Source: Cryptomeria japonica (taxonomy: Eukaryota > Streptophyta > Pinopsida > Cupressales > Cupressaceae). From it: 42,500 nt of DNA. Position numbers and translations under genes: made by a program. Positions 33,769 to 42,437 of this stretch are shown here, piece by piece. Within the stretch, counting starts at the first letter, position 1; each line of letters begins with the position of its first letter. The stretch covers positions 1 to 42,500 of the forward strand of contig NW_026729160.1 of NCBI RefSeq assembly GCF_030272615.1, read 5' to 3'. The notes below the pieces were generated by a model. That model had not been told where the DNA came from. It did no database searches and worked only from the letters and a program-made list of their open reading frames with translations.

Positions 33769-33894
33769 TTGGGTTTGATGGGTCGACTCCCCTGGTTGTG
33801 CGCATTACGTCAACCTCAAAGACCTTGTTTTCGTTAAGAAGTCAAAAGTTGGGGTCGATGTCCTAATTGCTCCTGTAGACTACACATGTATGAG

Positions 33895-33925
33895 AATCAG
33901 ACAAATAGCTTATATAGGGGAGGTG
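33895..33925 (+). promoter_or_regulatory. Pol I spacer promoter P5
   Basis: Core at 33911-33920, upstream word AATCAGACAAATAGC. Confidence 0.75.
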
Positions 33926-34051
33926 TTGGGTTTGATGGGTTGACTCCCCTAGTTGTTCGCATTACACCAACCTCAAAGACCTTGTTTTCGTTTAGAAGCC
34001 GAAAGTTGGGGTCGATGTCCTAATTGCTCCTGCAGGCTACGCATGTATGAG

Positions 34052-34082
34052 AATCAGACAAATAGCTTATATAGGGGAGGTG
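34052..34082 (+). promoter_or_regulatory. Pol I spacer promoter P6
   Basis: Core at 34068-34077, upstream word AATCAGACAAATAGC. Last of the 157-bp family; the 38/52-bp array follows. Confidence 0.75.
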
Positions 34083-34208
34083 TTGGGTTTGATGGGTCGA
34101 CTCCCCTGGTTGTGCGCATTGCGCCAACCTCAAAGACCCTGCATTGCGGATGAAGTCGAAAGTCAGAGTTTGGTGTGCTACAAGGTGTGGTCGAAGGTGC
34201 TCACCTAG

Positions 34209-34840
34209 GTGTGCACCTTTGGAGCGCAGGAAAAGTGCCCTCCAAAAGTGCGCACCTTTGGAGTGCACAAAAGTGCCCTCCAAAAGTGCGCACCTTTGGA
34301 GCGCACAAAAGTGCCCTCCAAAAAGTGCCCTCCAAAAGTGCGCACCTTTGGAGCGCACAAAAGTGCCCTCCAAAAAGTGCCCTCCAAAAGTGCGCACCTT
34401 TGGAGTGCAGAAAAGTGCCCTCCAAAAAGTGCCCTCCAAAAGTGTGCACCTTTGGAGTGCACAAAAGTGCCCTCCAAAAGTGCGCACCTTTGGAGCGCAG
34501 AAAAGTGCCCTCCAAAAAGTGCCCTCCAAAAGTGCGCACCTTTGGAGCGCAGAAAAGTGCCCTCCAAAAAGTGCCCTCCAAAAGTGCGCACCTTTGGAGC
34601 GCAGAAAAGTGCCCTCCAAAAAGTGCCCTCCAAAAGTGCGCACCTTTGGAGCGCAGAAAAGTGCCCTCCAAAAAGTGCCCTCCAAAAGTGCGCACCTTTG
34701 GAGCGCACAAAAGTGCCCTCCAAAAAGTGCCCTCCAAAAGTGCGCACCTTTGGAGCGCACAAAAGTGCCCTCCAAAAGTGCGCACCTTTGGAGCGCACAA
34801 AAGTGCCCTCCAAAAGTGCGCACTTTTGGTGCGCACCAAG
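34209..34840. repeat. 38/52-bp tandem array
   Basis: Thirteen successive TGCGCACCTTTGG (or TGTGCACC) words start at 34249, 34287, 34339, 34391, 34443, 34481, 34533, 34585, 34637, 34689, 34741, 34779 and 34817, so the spacing is 38 or 52 bp. The longer form holds an extra 14-bp GTGCCCTCCAAAAA. The array separates the 157-bp promoter family from the 311-bp family. The open frames across it on both strands are repeat artefacts. Confidence 0.88.
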
Positions 34841-34920
34841 GCGCTGGTTCGGTCGTTGCAGGCGAGTTCGGAAGTTGGGGTCGATGTCCTGAGCGGAGGT
34901 GCAAACTACACAGGTGTCGG

Positions 34921-34951
34921 AATCGGACAAATAGCTTATATAGGGGAGGTG
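34921..34951 (+). promoter_or_regulatory. Pol I spacer promoter P7
   Basis: Core TATATAGGGG at 34937-34946, upstream word AATCGGACAAATAGC, and the CGGAAGTTGGGGTC block about 70 bp upstream. Confidence 0.78.
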
Positions 34952-35231
34952 TATGCTTCGATGGGTCGACTCCCCAGGTTGAGCGCACCGCGCCAACCTC
35001 AAAGACCCTACGGTATGGATGAAGTCGGAAGTTGGGTCCGATGACCGATTCGATTAGTAGGTATGCTCATGAGGTCGGAATTTGGGTCCGATGACCTGCC
35101 ATGTGCAGGAAGGCGAATGTTGGCACTGTGCGTTGCAAGGTGCACACCAAGGTGCTGGTGCGGTCTTTTTAGTCGAGTTCGGAAGTTGGGGTCGATGTCC
35201 TGATCGGAGGTGCAAGCTACACAGGTGTGGG

Positions 35232-35262
35232 AATCGGACAAATAGCTTATATAGGGGAGGTG
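35232..35262 (+). promoter_or_regulatory. Pol I spacer promoter P8
   Basis: Core at 35248-35257, 311 bp after P7, same flanks. Confidence 0.78.
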
Positions 35263-35542
35263 TATGCTTCGTTGGGTCGACTCCCCGGGTTGAGCGCACC
35301 GCGCCAACCTCAAAGACCCTACGGTATGGATGAAGTCGGAAGTTGGGTCCGATGACCGATTCGATATGTAGGCATACTCGCGAGGTCGGAATTTGGGTCC
35401 GATGACCTGCCATGTGCAGGAAGGCGAATGTTGGCACTGTGCGTTGCAAGGTGCGCACCAAGGCGCTGGTTCGGTCGTTGCAGGCGAGTTCGGAAGTTGG
35501 GGTCGATGTCCTGATCGGAGGTGCAAACTACACAGGTGTGGG

Positions 35543-35573
35543 AATCGGACAAATAGCTTATATAGGGGAGGTG
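35543..35573 (+). promoter_or_regulatory. Pol I spacer promoter P9
   Basis: Core at 35559-35568, 311 bp after P8, same flanks. Confidence 0.78.
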
Positions 35574-35853
35574 TATGCTTCGTTGGGTCGACTCCCCGGG
35601 TTGAGCGCACCGCGCCAACCTCAAAGACCCTACGGTATGGATGAAGTCGGAAGTTGTGTCCGATGACCGATTCGATATGTAGGCATACTCGCGAGGTCGG
35701 AATTTGGGTCCGATGACCTGCCATGTGCAGGAAGGCGAATGTTGGGACTGTGCGTCGCAAGGTGCGCACCAAGGCGCTGGTGCCGTCGTTGCAGTCGAGT
35801 TCGGAAGTTGGGGTCGATGTCCTGGTCAGAGGTGCAAACTACACAGGTGTGGG

Positions 35854-35884
35854 AATCGGACAAATAGCTTATATAGGGGAGGTG
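35854..35884 (+). promoter_or_regulatory. Pol I spacer promoter P10
   Basis: Core at 35870-35879, 311 bp after P9; last of this family. Confidence 0.78.
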
Positions 35885-36030
35885 TATGCTTCGATGGGTC
35901 GACTCCCCGGGTTGAGCGCACCGCGCCAACCTCAAAGACCCTACAGTATGGATGAAGTCGGAAGTTGGGTCCGATGACCGATTCGATACGTAGGCATATT
36001 GGCGAGGTCTGAATTTGTGTCCGATGACCT

Positions 36031-36290
36031 GCCATGCGCAGGAAGGCGGAATTTGGGTCCGATGACCGAGTTGATGGCGTGCCATGCGCAGAAAGGCGGA
36101 ATTTGGGTCCGATGACCGAGTTGATGTTGATGGCCCGCCATGCACAGGAAGGCGGAATTTGGGTCCGATGACCGATTTGAAGGCGTGCCATGCGCAGAAA
36201 GGCGGAGTTTGGGTCCGATGACCGAGTTGATATTGATGGCCCGCCATGCGCAGGAAGGCGGAATTTGGGTCCGATGACCTGACATACGCA
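36031..36290. repeat. 50/56-bp alternating tandem repeat
   Basis: The word GCCATGCGCA (or GCCATGCACA) starts at 36031, 36081, 36137, 36187 and 36243: spacing 50, 56, 50, 56, a 106-bp dimer. Each unit holds GGAATTTGGGTCCGATGACC. It derives from the end of the 311-bp promoter repeats, which carry the same words. Confidence 0.82.
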
Positions 36291-36398
36291 TGGAGTCCGA
36301 CTCGGGGGCCGATGTTCGATTCGATGACTTGCATTGTGGGTAAAGTCGGAAGTTGTGGTCTTTGACCCGATTCGATGACCAGACTTCGGCTGCTTGAG

Positions 36399-36429
36399 AA
36401 TCGGACAAATAACTTATATAGGGGAGGTA
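36399..36429 (+). promoter_or_regulatory. Pol I promoter P11
   Basis: Core TATATAGGGG at 36415-36424, preceded by AATCGGACAAATAAC (AAC instead of AGC, as in P12 and P13). The GTCGGAAGTTGTGGTC block lies about 70 bp upstream. Confidence 0.78.
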
Positions 36430-36839
36430 GTGTTCTCGAGCATCCTCCCCCCGTGCCCGTTTATGTCGATTGATGCTGGTGCTCGACTGGTTGGAGCGCT
36501 CGGATGCAAAAATCTTGCACCAGGATTTATCGATTGTGATGGACACGGCAAGTCTCCTGATTGCTATGCAGGAGCTCATCGTGAATCTCTATGCGGCCTT
36601 GGTATGGACTCGACCTGCGGAATGGTTCGGCAATGGTAGTCGCTCCAACACGTCCTTGCAATGGCCACAGAGGTGATTCGACTAGAGCTCCAGTCTAGCT
36701 TTTGGGTTGCTTGGCGGACTGGTATAGCCGCGATCGAGTTCCGGCCATGAACGTTTTAGATAGCTCTTGGGCTTTCTGGGACGGAAGTCGGAAGTTTGGG
36801 CTGTTGTCCGATTTGATGACCATTCTTCGGATGTGTGAG

Positions 36840-36870
36840 AATCGGACAAATAACTTATATAGGGGACTGT
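36840..36870 (+). promoter_or_regulatory. Pol I promoter P12
   Basis: Core at 36856-36865. Downstream it reads GGGGACTG instead of GGGGAGGTG, the only copy changed just after the expected start site. Confidence 0.75.
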
Positions 36871-37329
36871 GTTGTCTCACGCAGCCCCCTCCGTGCCCCT
36901 CTATCTCGACCGATGTTGGTGCTTGAAAGGGTTGGGATCGCTCGGATTTATAAACGTGCACCACCATTTGTCGAGTGTGAGGGACGCGGCAGGTCTCCTA
37001 AATGCTATACGGGCGCTCTCTGAGAATCTCTATCCGGCCTCGACACAGACTAGTCTTGCTGAATGGTTTGGCACTGGTAGTCGATCCAACACGTCGTTGT
37101 TGTGGCCGCCTAGGCGATTCGATTCGAGCCCCCGTCTAGCTTTTGGGTTGCTTGGCGGATTTTGCCCTATCCGCAAGTGAGCTCGGTCCCTAAACGTTCG
37201 AGAAACCCGATTGCTATGCGCCGACTCTCTTTCTTGCGAGCCTCCATCTAGCTTTTGGGTCTCTACGGAACGGAAGTCGGAATCTGGGACCGTTGTTTGA
37301 TTCGACGAGGCAGACTACGGTTGTGCGAG

Positions 37330-37360
37330 AATCGGACAAATAACTTATATAGGGGAGGTG
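37330..37360 (+). promoter_or_regulatory. Pol I promoter P13, candidate 45S gene promoter
   Basis: Core at 37346-37355, upstream word AATCGGACAAATAAC. It is the last TATATAGGGG before the 188-bp array, so it is the natural candidate for the gene promoter. A near-perfect inverted repeat follows within about 30-120 bp of the expected start. 18S lies outside the window, so this role is inferred. Confidence 0.72.
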
Positions 37361-37382
37361 TTGACTGGAGCATTCTCCCCCG

Positions 37383-37472
37383 TGCCCCTCTAACTCGACC
37401 AATGCTGGCGCTCGAACGGTGGTAGCGCTCGGATTTTCGTTGAGCGCCAGCATTGGTCGATTTAGAGGGGCA
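37383..37472. repeat. 31-bp inverted repeat just downstream of P13
   Basis: Left arm 37383-37413 and right arm 37442-37472 are complementary at 30 of 31 positions, with a 28-nt loop. The left arm is the normal sequence after the core (its relatives follow P11 and P12); the right arm is an inverted duplicate. A transcript from P13 would fold into a strong hairpin here. Confidence 0.85.
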
Positions 37473-37722
37473 TGCGAGATTCCCGAATGCTATGCGAGGG
37501 CTCTAACGGAAATGTCTATTGGTTTCGGTATGGATGCAATTGCGAGTGGTTCGGCAAAGGTAGTCGTTCCGATGCGTCCATGTCGTGGCCAAATCGATAA
37601 TTCGATTTGAGCCCTCGTATAGCATTTGGGTCTCTCGATGTGATTCCGCATTCCAGTCCCTTTGGGCACTGCTTGAGCCGCATCCCAGGGGGTTCCCTTC
37701 CCAATAATCTGCCTCGCAACCC

Positions 37723-40700
37723 GATTGCTATGCGGTGAGGCTCCTCGGCCGCCTCGGAACTATCTGTGTATCAGACGCATCGCGGGATAAGGGGTTGGCA
37801 ACGGTAGTCGCCCCAAGCGCGTCCGATGCTTGGACCATTCCGAGGCGGCCCTGAAGCCTCTTCCGTCTAGCCGTTGGGTCCTTCTCGCCGCATCCCTTGC
37901 CTCGCACCCCGATTGCTATGCGGTGAGGCTCCTCGGCCGCCTTGGAACTATCTGTGTATCAGACGCATCGCGGGATAAGGGGTTGTCACTGGTAGTCGCC
38001 CCAAGCGCGTCCGATGCTTGGACCATTCCGAGGCGGCCCTGAAGCCTCTTCCGTCTAGCCGTTGGGTCCTTCTCGCCGCATCCCTCGACTCGCACCCCGA
38101 TTGCTATGCGGTGAGGCTCCTCGGCCGCCTTGGAACTATCTGTGTATCGGACGCGTCGCGGGATAAGGGGTTGTCACTGGTAGTCGCCCCAAGCGCGTCC
38201 GATGCTTGGACCATTCCGAGGCGGCCCTGAAGCCTCTTCCGTCTAGCCGTTGGGTCCTTCTCGCCGCATCCCTCGCCTCGCACCCCGATTGCTATGCGGT
38301 GAGGCTCCTCGGCCGCCTTGGAACTATCTGTGTATCGGACGCGTCGCGGGATAAGGGGTTGTCACTGGTAGTCGCCCCAAGCGCGTGCGATGCATGGACC
38401 ATTCCCAGGCGGCCCTGAAGCCTCTTCCGTCTAGCCGTTGGGTCCTTCTCGCCGCATCCCTCGCCTCGCACCCCGATTGCTATGCGGTGAGGCTCCTCGG
38501 CCGCCTTGGAACTATCTGTGTATCGGACGCGTCGCGGGATAAGGGGTTGTCACTGGTAGTCGCCCCAAGCGCGTCCGATGCTTGGACCATTCCGAGGCGG
38601 CCCTGAAGCCTCTTCCGTCTAGCCGTTGGGTCCTTCTCGCCGCATCCCTCGCCTCGCACCCCGATTGCTATGCGGTGAGGCTCCTCGGCCGCCTTGGAAC
38701 TATCTGTGTATCGGACGCGTCGCGGGATAAGGGGTTGTCACTGGTAGTCGCCCCAAGCGCGTCCGATGCTTGGACCATTCCGAGGCGGCCCTGAAGCCTC
38801 TTCCGTCTAGCCGTTGGGTCCTTCTCGCCGCATCCCTCGCCTCGCACCCCGATTGCTATGCGGTGAGGCTCCTCGGCCGCCTTGGAACTATCTGTGTATC
38901 GGACGCGTCGCGGGATAAGGGGTTGTCACTGGTAGTCGCCCCAAGCGCGTCCGATGCTTGGACCATTCCGAGGCGGCCCTGAAGCCTCTTCCGTCTAGCC
39001 GTTGGGTCCTTCTCGCCGCATCCCTCGCCTCGCACCCCGATTGCTATGCGGTGAGGCTCCTCGGCCGCCTTGGAACTATCTGTGTATCGGACGCATCGCG
39101 GGATAAGGGGTTGTCACTGGTAGTCGCCCCAAGCGCGTCCGATGCTTGGACCATTCCGAGGCGGCCCTGAAGCCTCTTCCGTCTAGCCGTTGGGTCCTTC
39201 TCGCCGCATCCCTCGCCTCGCACCCCGATTGCTATGCGGTGAGGCTCCTCGGCCGCCTTGGAACTATCTGTGTATCGGACGCGTCGCGGGATAAGGGGTT
39301 GTCACTGGTAGTCGCCCCAAGCGCGTCCGATGCTTGGACCATTCCGAGGCGGCCCTGAAGCCTCTTCCGTCTAGCCGTTGGGTCCTTCTCGCCGCATCCC
39401 TCGCCTCGCACCCCGATTGCTATGCGGTGAGGCTCCTCGGCCGCCTTGGAACTATCTGTGTATCGGACGCGTCGCGGGATAAGGGGTTGTCACTGGTAGT
39501 CGCCCCAAGCGCGTCCGATGCTTGGACCATTCCGAGGCGGACCTGAAGCCTCTTCCGTCTAGCCGTTGGGTCCTTCTCGCCGCATCCCTCGCCTCGCACC
39601 CCGATTGCTATGCGGTGAGGCTCCTCGGCCGCCTTGGAACTATCTGTGTATCGGACGCGTCGCGGGATAAGGGGTTGTCACTGGTAGTCGCCCCAAGCGC
39701 GTCCGATGCTTGGACCATTCCGAGGCGGCCCTGAAGCCTCTTCCGTCTAGCCGTTGGGTCCTTCTTGCCGCATCCCTCGCCTCGCACCCCGATTGCTATG
39801 CGGTGAGGCTCCTCGGCCGCCTTGGAACTATCTGTGTATCGGACGCGTCGCGGGATAAGGGGTTGTCACTGGTAGTCGCCCCAAGCGCGTCCGATGCTTG
39901 GACCATTCCGAGGCGGCCCTGAAGCCTCTTCCGTCTAGCCGTTGGGTCCTTCTCGCCGCATCCCTCGCCTCGCACCCCGATTGCTATGCGGTGAGGCTCC
40001 TCGGCCGCCTTGGAACTATCTGTGTATCGGACGCATCGCGGGATAAGGTGTTGTCACTGGTAGTCGCCCCAAGCGCGTCCGATGCTTGGACCATTCCGAG
40101 GCGGCCCTGAAGCCTCTTCCGTCTAGCCGTTGGGTCCTTCTCGCCGCATCCCTCGCCTCGCACCCCGATTGCTATGCGGTGAGGCTCCTCGGCCGCCTTG
40201 GAACTATCTGTGTATCGGACGCGTCGCGGGATAAGGGGTTGTCACTGGTAGTCGCCCCAAGCGCGTCCGATGCTTGGACCATTCCGAGGCGGACCTGAAG
40301 CCTCTTCCGTCTAGCCGTTGGGTCCTTCTCGCCGCATCCCTCGCCTCGCACCCCGATTGCTATGCGGTGAGGCTCCTCGGCCGCCTTGGAACTATCTGTG
40401 TATCGGACGCGTCGCGGGATAAGGGGTTGTCACTGGTAGTCGCCCCAAGCGCGTCCGATGCTTGGACCATTCCGAGGCGGCCCTGAAGCCTCTTCCGTCT
40501 AGCCGTTGGGTCCTTCTCGCCGCATCCCTCGCCTCGCACCCCGATTGCTATGCGGTGAGGCTCCTCGGCCGCCTTGGAACTATCTGTGTATCGGACGCGT
40601 CGCGGGATAAGGGGTTGTCACTGGTAGTCGCCCCAAGCGCGTCCGATGCTTGGACCATTCCGAGGCGGACCTGAAGCCTCTTCCCTCTAGCCGTTGGGGC

Positions 40701-42437
40701 TTTCTCGCCGCATCCCTCGCCTCGCACCCCGATTGCTATTCGGTGAGGCTCCTCGGCCGCCTTGGAACTATCTGTGTATCGGACGCATCGCGGGATAAGG
40801 GGTTGGCAGTGGTAGTCGCCCCAAGCGCGTCCGATGCTTGGACCATTCCGAGGCGGCCCTGCAGCCTCTTCCGTCTAGCCGTTGGGGCCATCTCGCTGCA
40901 TCCCCCACCTCGCACCACGATTGCTATGCGGTGAGGCTCCTTGGCCGCCTCGGAACTATCTGTGTATCGGACGCATCGCGGGATAAGGGGTTGTCACTGG
41001 TAGTCGCCCCAAGCGCGTCCGATGCTTGGACTATTCCGAGGCGGCCCTGCAGCCTCTTCCGTCTAGCCGTTGGGGCCATCTCGCCGCATCCCCCAGCTCC
41101 TCGGCCGCCTCGGAACTATCTGTGTATCGGACGCATCGCGGGATAAGGGGTTGGCAGTGGTAGTCGCCCCAAGCGCGTTCGATGCTTGGACTATTCCGAG
41201 GCGGCCCCGCAGCCTCTTCCGTCTACCCTTTGGGGCCATCTCGCCGCATCCCTCGCCTCGCACCCCGATTGCTATGCGGTGAGGCTCCTCGGCCGCCTGG
41301 GAACTATCTTCGTATCGGATGCATCGCGGGATAAGGGGTTGTCACTGGTAGTCGCCCCAAGCGCGTCCGATGCTTGGACTATTCCGAGGCGGCCCTGTGG
41401 CCTCTTCCGTCTAGCCGTTGGGGCCATCTCGCCGCATCCCTCACCTCGCACCCCCATTGCTATGCGGTGAGGCTCCTCGGCCGCCTTGGAACTGTCTTCG
41501 TATCGGAAGCATCGCGGGATAAGGGGTTGTCACTGGTAGTCGCCCCAAGCGCGTCCGATGCTTGGACTATTCCGAGGCGGCCCTGCAGCCTCTTCCGTCT
41601 AGCCGTTGGGGCCATCTCGCCGCATCCCCCACCTCGCACCCGGATTGCTATGCGGTGAGGCTCCTCGGCCGCCTTGGAACTATCTTCGTATCGGACGCAT
41701 CGCGGGATAAGGGGTTGTCACTGGTAGTCGCCCCAAGCGCGTCCGATGCTTGGACTATTCCGACGCGGCCCTGTGGCCTCTTCCGTCTAGCCGTTGGGGC
41801 CATCTCGCCGCATCCCCCACCTCGCACCCCGATTGCTATGCGGTGAGGCTCCTCGGCCGCCTTGGAACCATCTTCGTATCGGACGCATCGCGGGATGAGG
41901 GGTTGTCACTGGTAGTCGCCCCAAGCGCGTCCGATGCTTGGACCATTCCGAGGCGGCCCTGAAGCCTCTTCCGTCTAGCCGTTGGGGCCTTCCCGCCCCA
42001 TCCCTCGCCTCGCACCCCCGATTGCTATGCGGTGAGGCTCCTCGGCCGCCTTGGAACCATCTGTGTATCGGACGCATCGCGGGATAAGGGGTTGGCACTG
42101 GTAGTCGCCCCAAGCGCGTCCGATGCTTGGAGCATTCCGAGGTGGCCCTGAAGCCTCTTCCGTCTAGCCGTTGGGGCCTTCCCGCCCCATCCCTCGCCTC
42201 GCACCCCGATTGATATGCGGTGAGGCTCCTCGGCCGCCTTGGAACTATCTGTGTATCGGACGCATTGCGGGATAAGGGGTTGGCACTGGTAGTCGTCCCA
42301 ATCGCGTCCGATGCTTGGACCATTCCGAGGCGGCCCTGCAGCCTCTTCCGTTTAGCCGTCGGGGCCTTCCCGCCGCATCCCTCGCCTCGCATCCCGATTC
42401 CTATGCGGTGAGTCTTCTCGGCCGCCGCGGAACTATA
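37723..42437 (+). repeat. 188-bp tandem array, probable 5' ETS repeats
   Basis: GATTGCTATGCGG recurs every 188 bp from 37723 to 40919, then at 41267, 41455, 41643, 41831, 42020, 42208 and, partly, 42396: about 25 units. One junction near 41095 has lost 28 bp. Central units (about 37911-40700) are almost identical; the outer ones differ more, and those from 41267 to 41831 have CTTCGTATC for CTGTGTATC. The array lies downstream of all Pol I promoters. The 70-codon open frame in each unit overlaps the next out of frame and is not treated as a gene. Confidence 0.92.
38123..38226 (+). other. Nested hairpin in each 188-bp unit (example unit)
   Basis: Outer arms 38123-38135 and 38214-38226 pair over 13 bp with one G-U; inner arms 38146-38155 and 38194-38203 pair over 10 bp perfectly. 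The two linking strands are both 10 nt and partly pairable. The apical part has GGGG (38167-38170) opposite CCCC (38187-38190). The first unit (37747-37759 with 37838-37850) has a fully Watson-Crick outer stem. Confidence 0.7.

Larger units (their letters stand above)
33148..34141 (+). repeat. 157-bp promoter repeats (P1-P6)
   Basis: Six units carrying a Pol I core; core-to-core spacing is 157, 220, 157, 157 and 157 bp. The 220-bp interval has a 63-bp insertion containing GGTGAGCACCAAGGCGTGC. Each unit holds a CGGAAGTTGGGG or CAAAAGTTGGGG block about 70 bp before the core and GGGTYGACTCCC then CAACCTCAAAGACC after it. These look like duplicated spacer promoters. Confidence 0.85.
34829..36010 (+). 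repeat. 311-bp promoter repeats (P7-P10)
   Basis: Four units with exact 311-bp spacing between cores and between the GGTGCGCACCAAGGCGCTGG words at 34829, 35140 (variant), 35451 and 35762. Each has, in order, a GTGCGCACC word, CGGAAGTTGGGGTCGATGTC about 70 bp before the core, the Pol I core, TCGACTCCCC, CAACCTCAAAGACCCTA, and AATTTGGGTCCGATGACC. Confidence 0.88.
36291..37722 (+). repeat. Promoter-proximal repeats with ETS-like downstream sequence (P11-P13)
   Basis: Three long degenerate repeats; core spacing is 441 and 490 bp. After each core comes a GTGCCC-rich segment with TCGA, then a GATTGCTATG-like word (36559, about 37000, about 37483), a GGCAATGGTAGTCG-like word (36629, 37070, about 37555) and GTCTAGCTTTTGGG (36693, 37134; weaker near 37616). 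The same words in the same order make up the 188-bp repeats that follow. Unlike P1-P10, these promoters have ETS-like downstream sequence, so the 45S gene promoter is probably among them, most likely P13. Confidence 0.75.

Noticed and set aside
34144-35044. Open frames of 200-320 codons across the 38/52-bp array
   Set aside because: Both strands and several frames are open over the same low-complexity repeat.
37830-42411. A 70-codon open frame in each 188-bp unit
   Set aside because: 188 is not a multiple of three and each frame overlaps the next in a different frame. The sequence is conserved because the DNA repeat is conserved.
37723-42437. CRISPR-like array
   Set aside because: Units are directly adjacent and identical along their whole length; there are no unique spacers, and the setting is plant rDNA.
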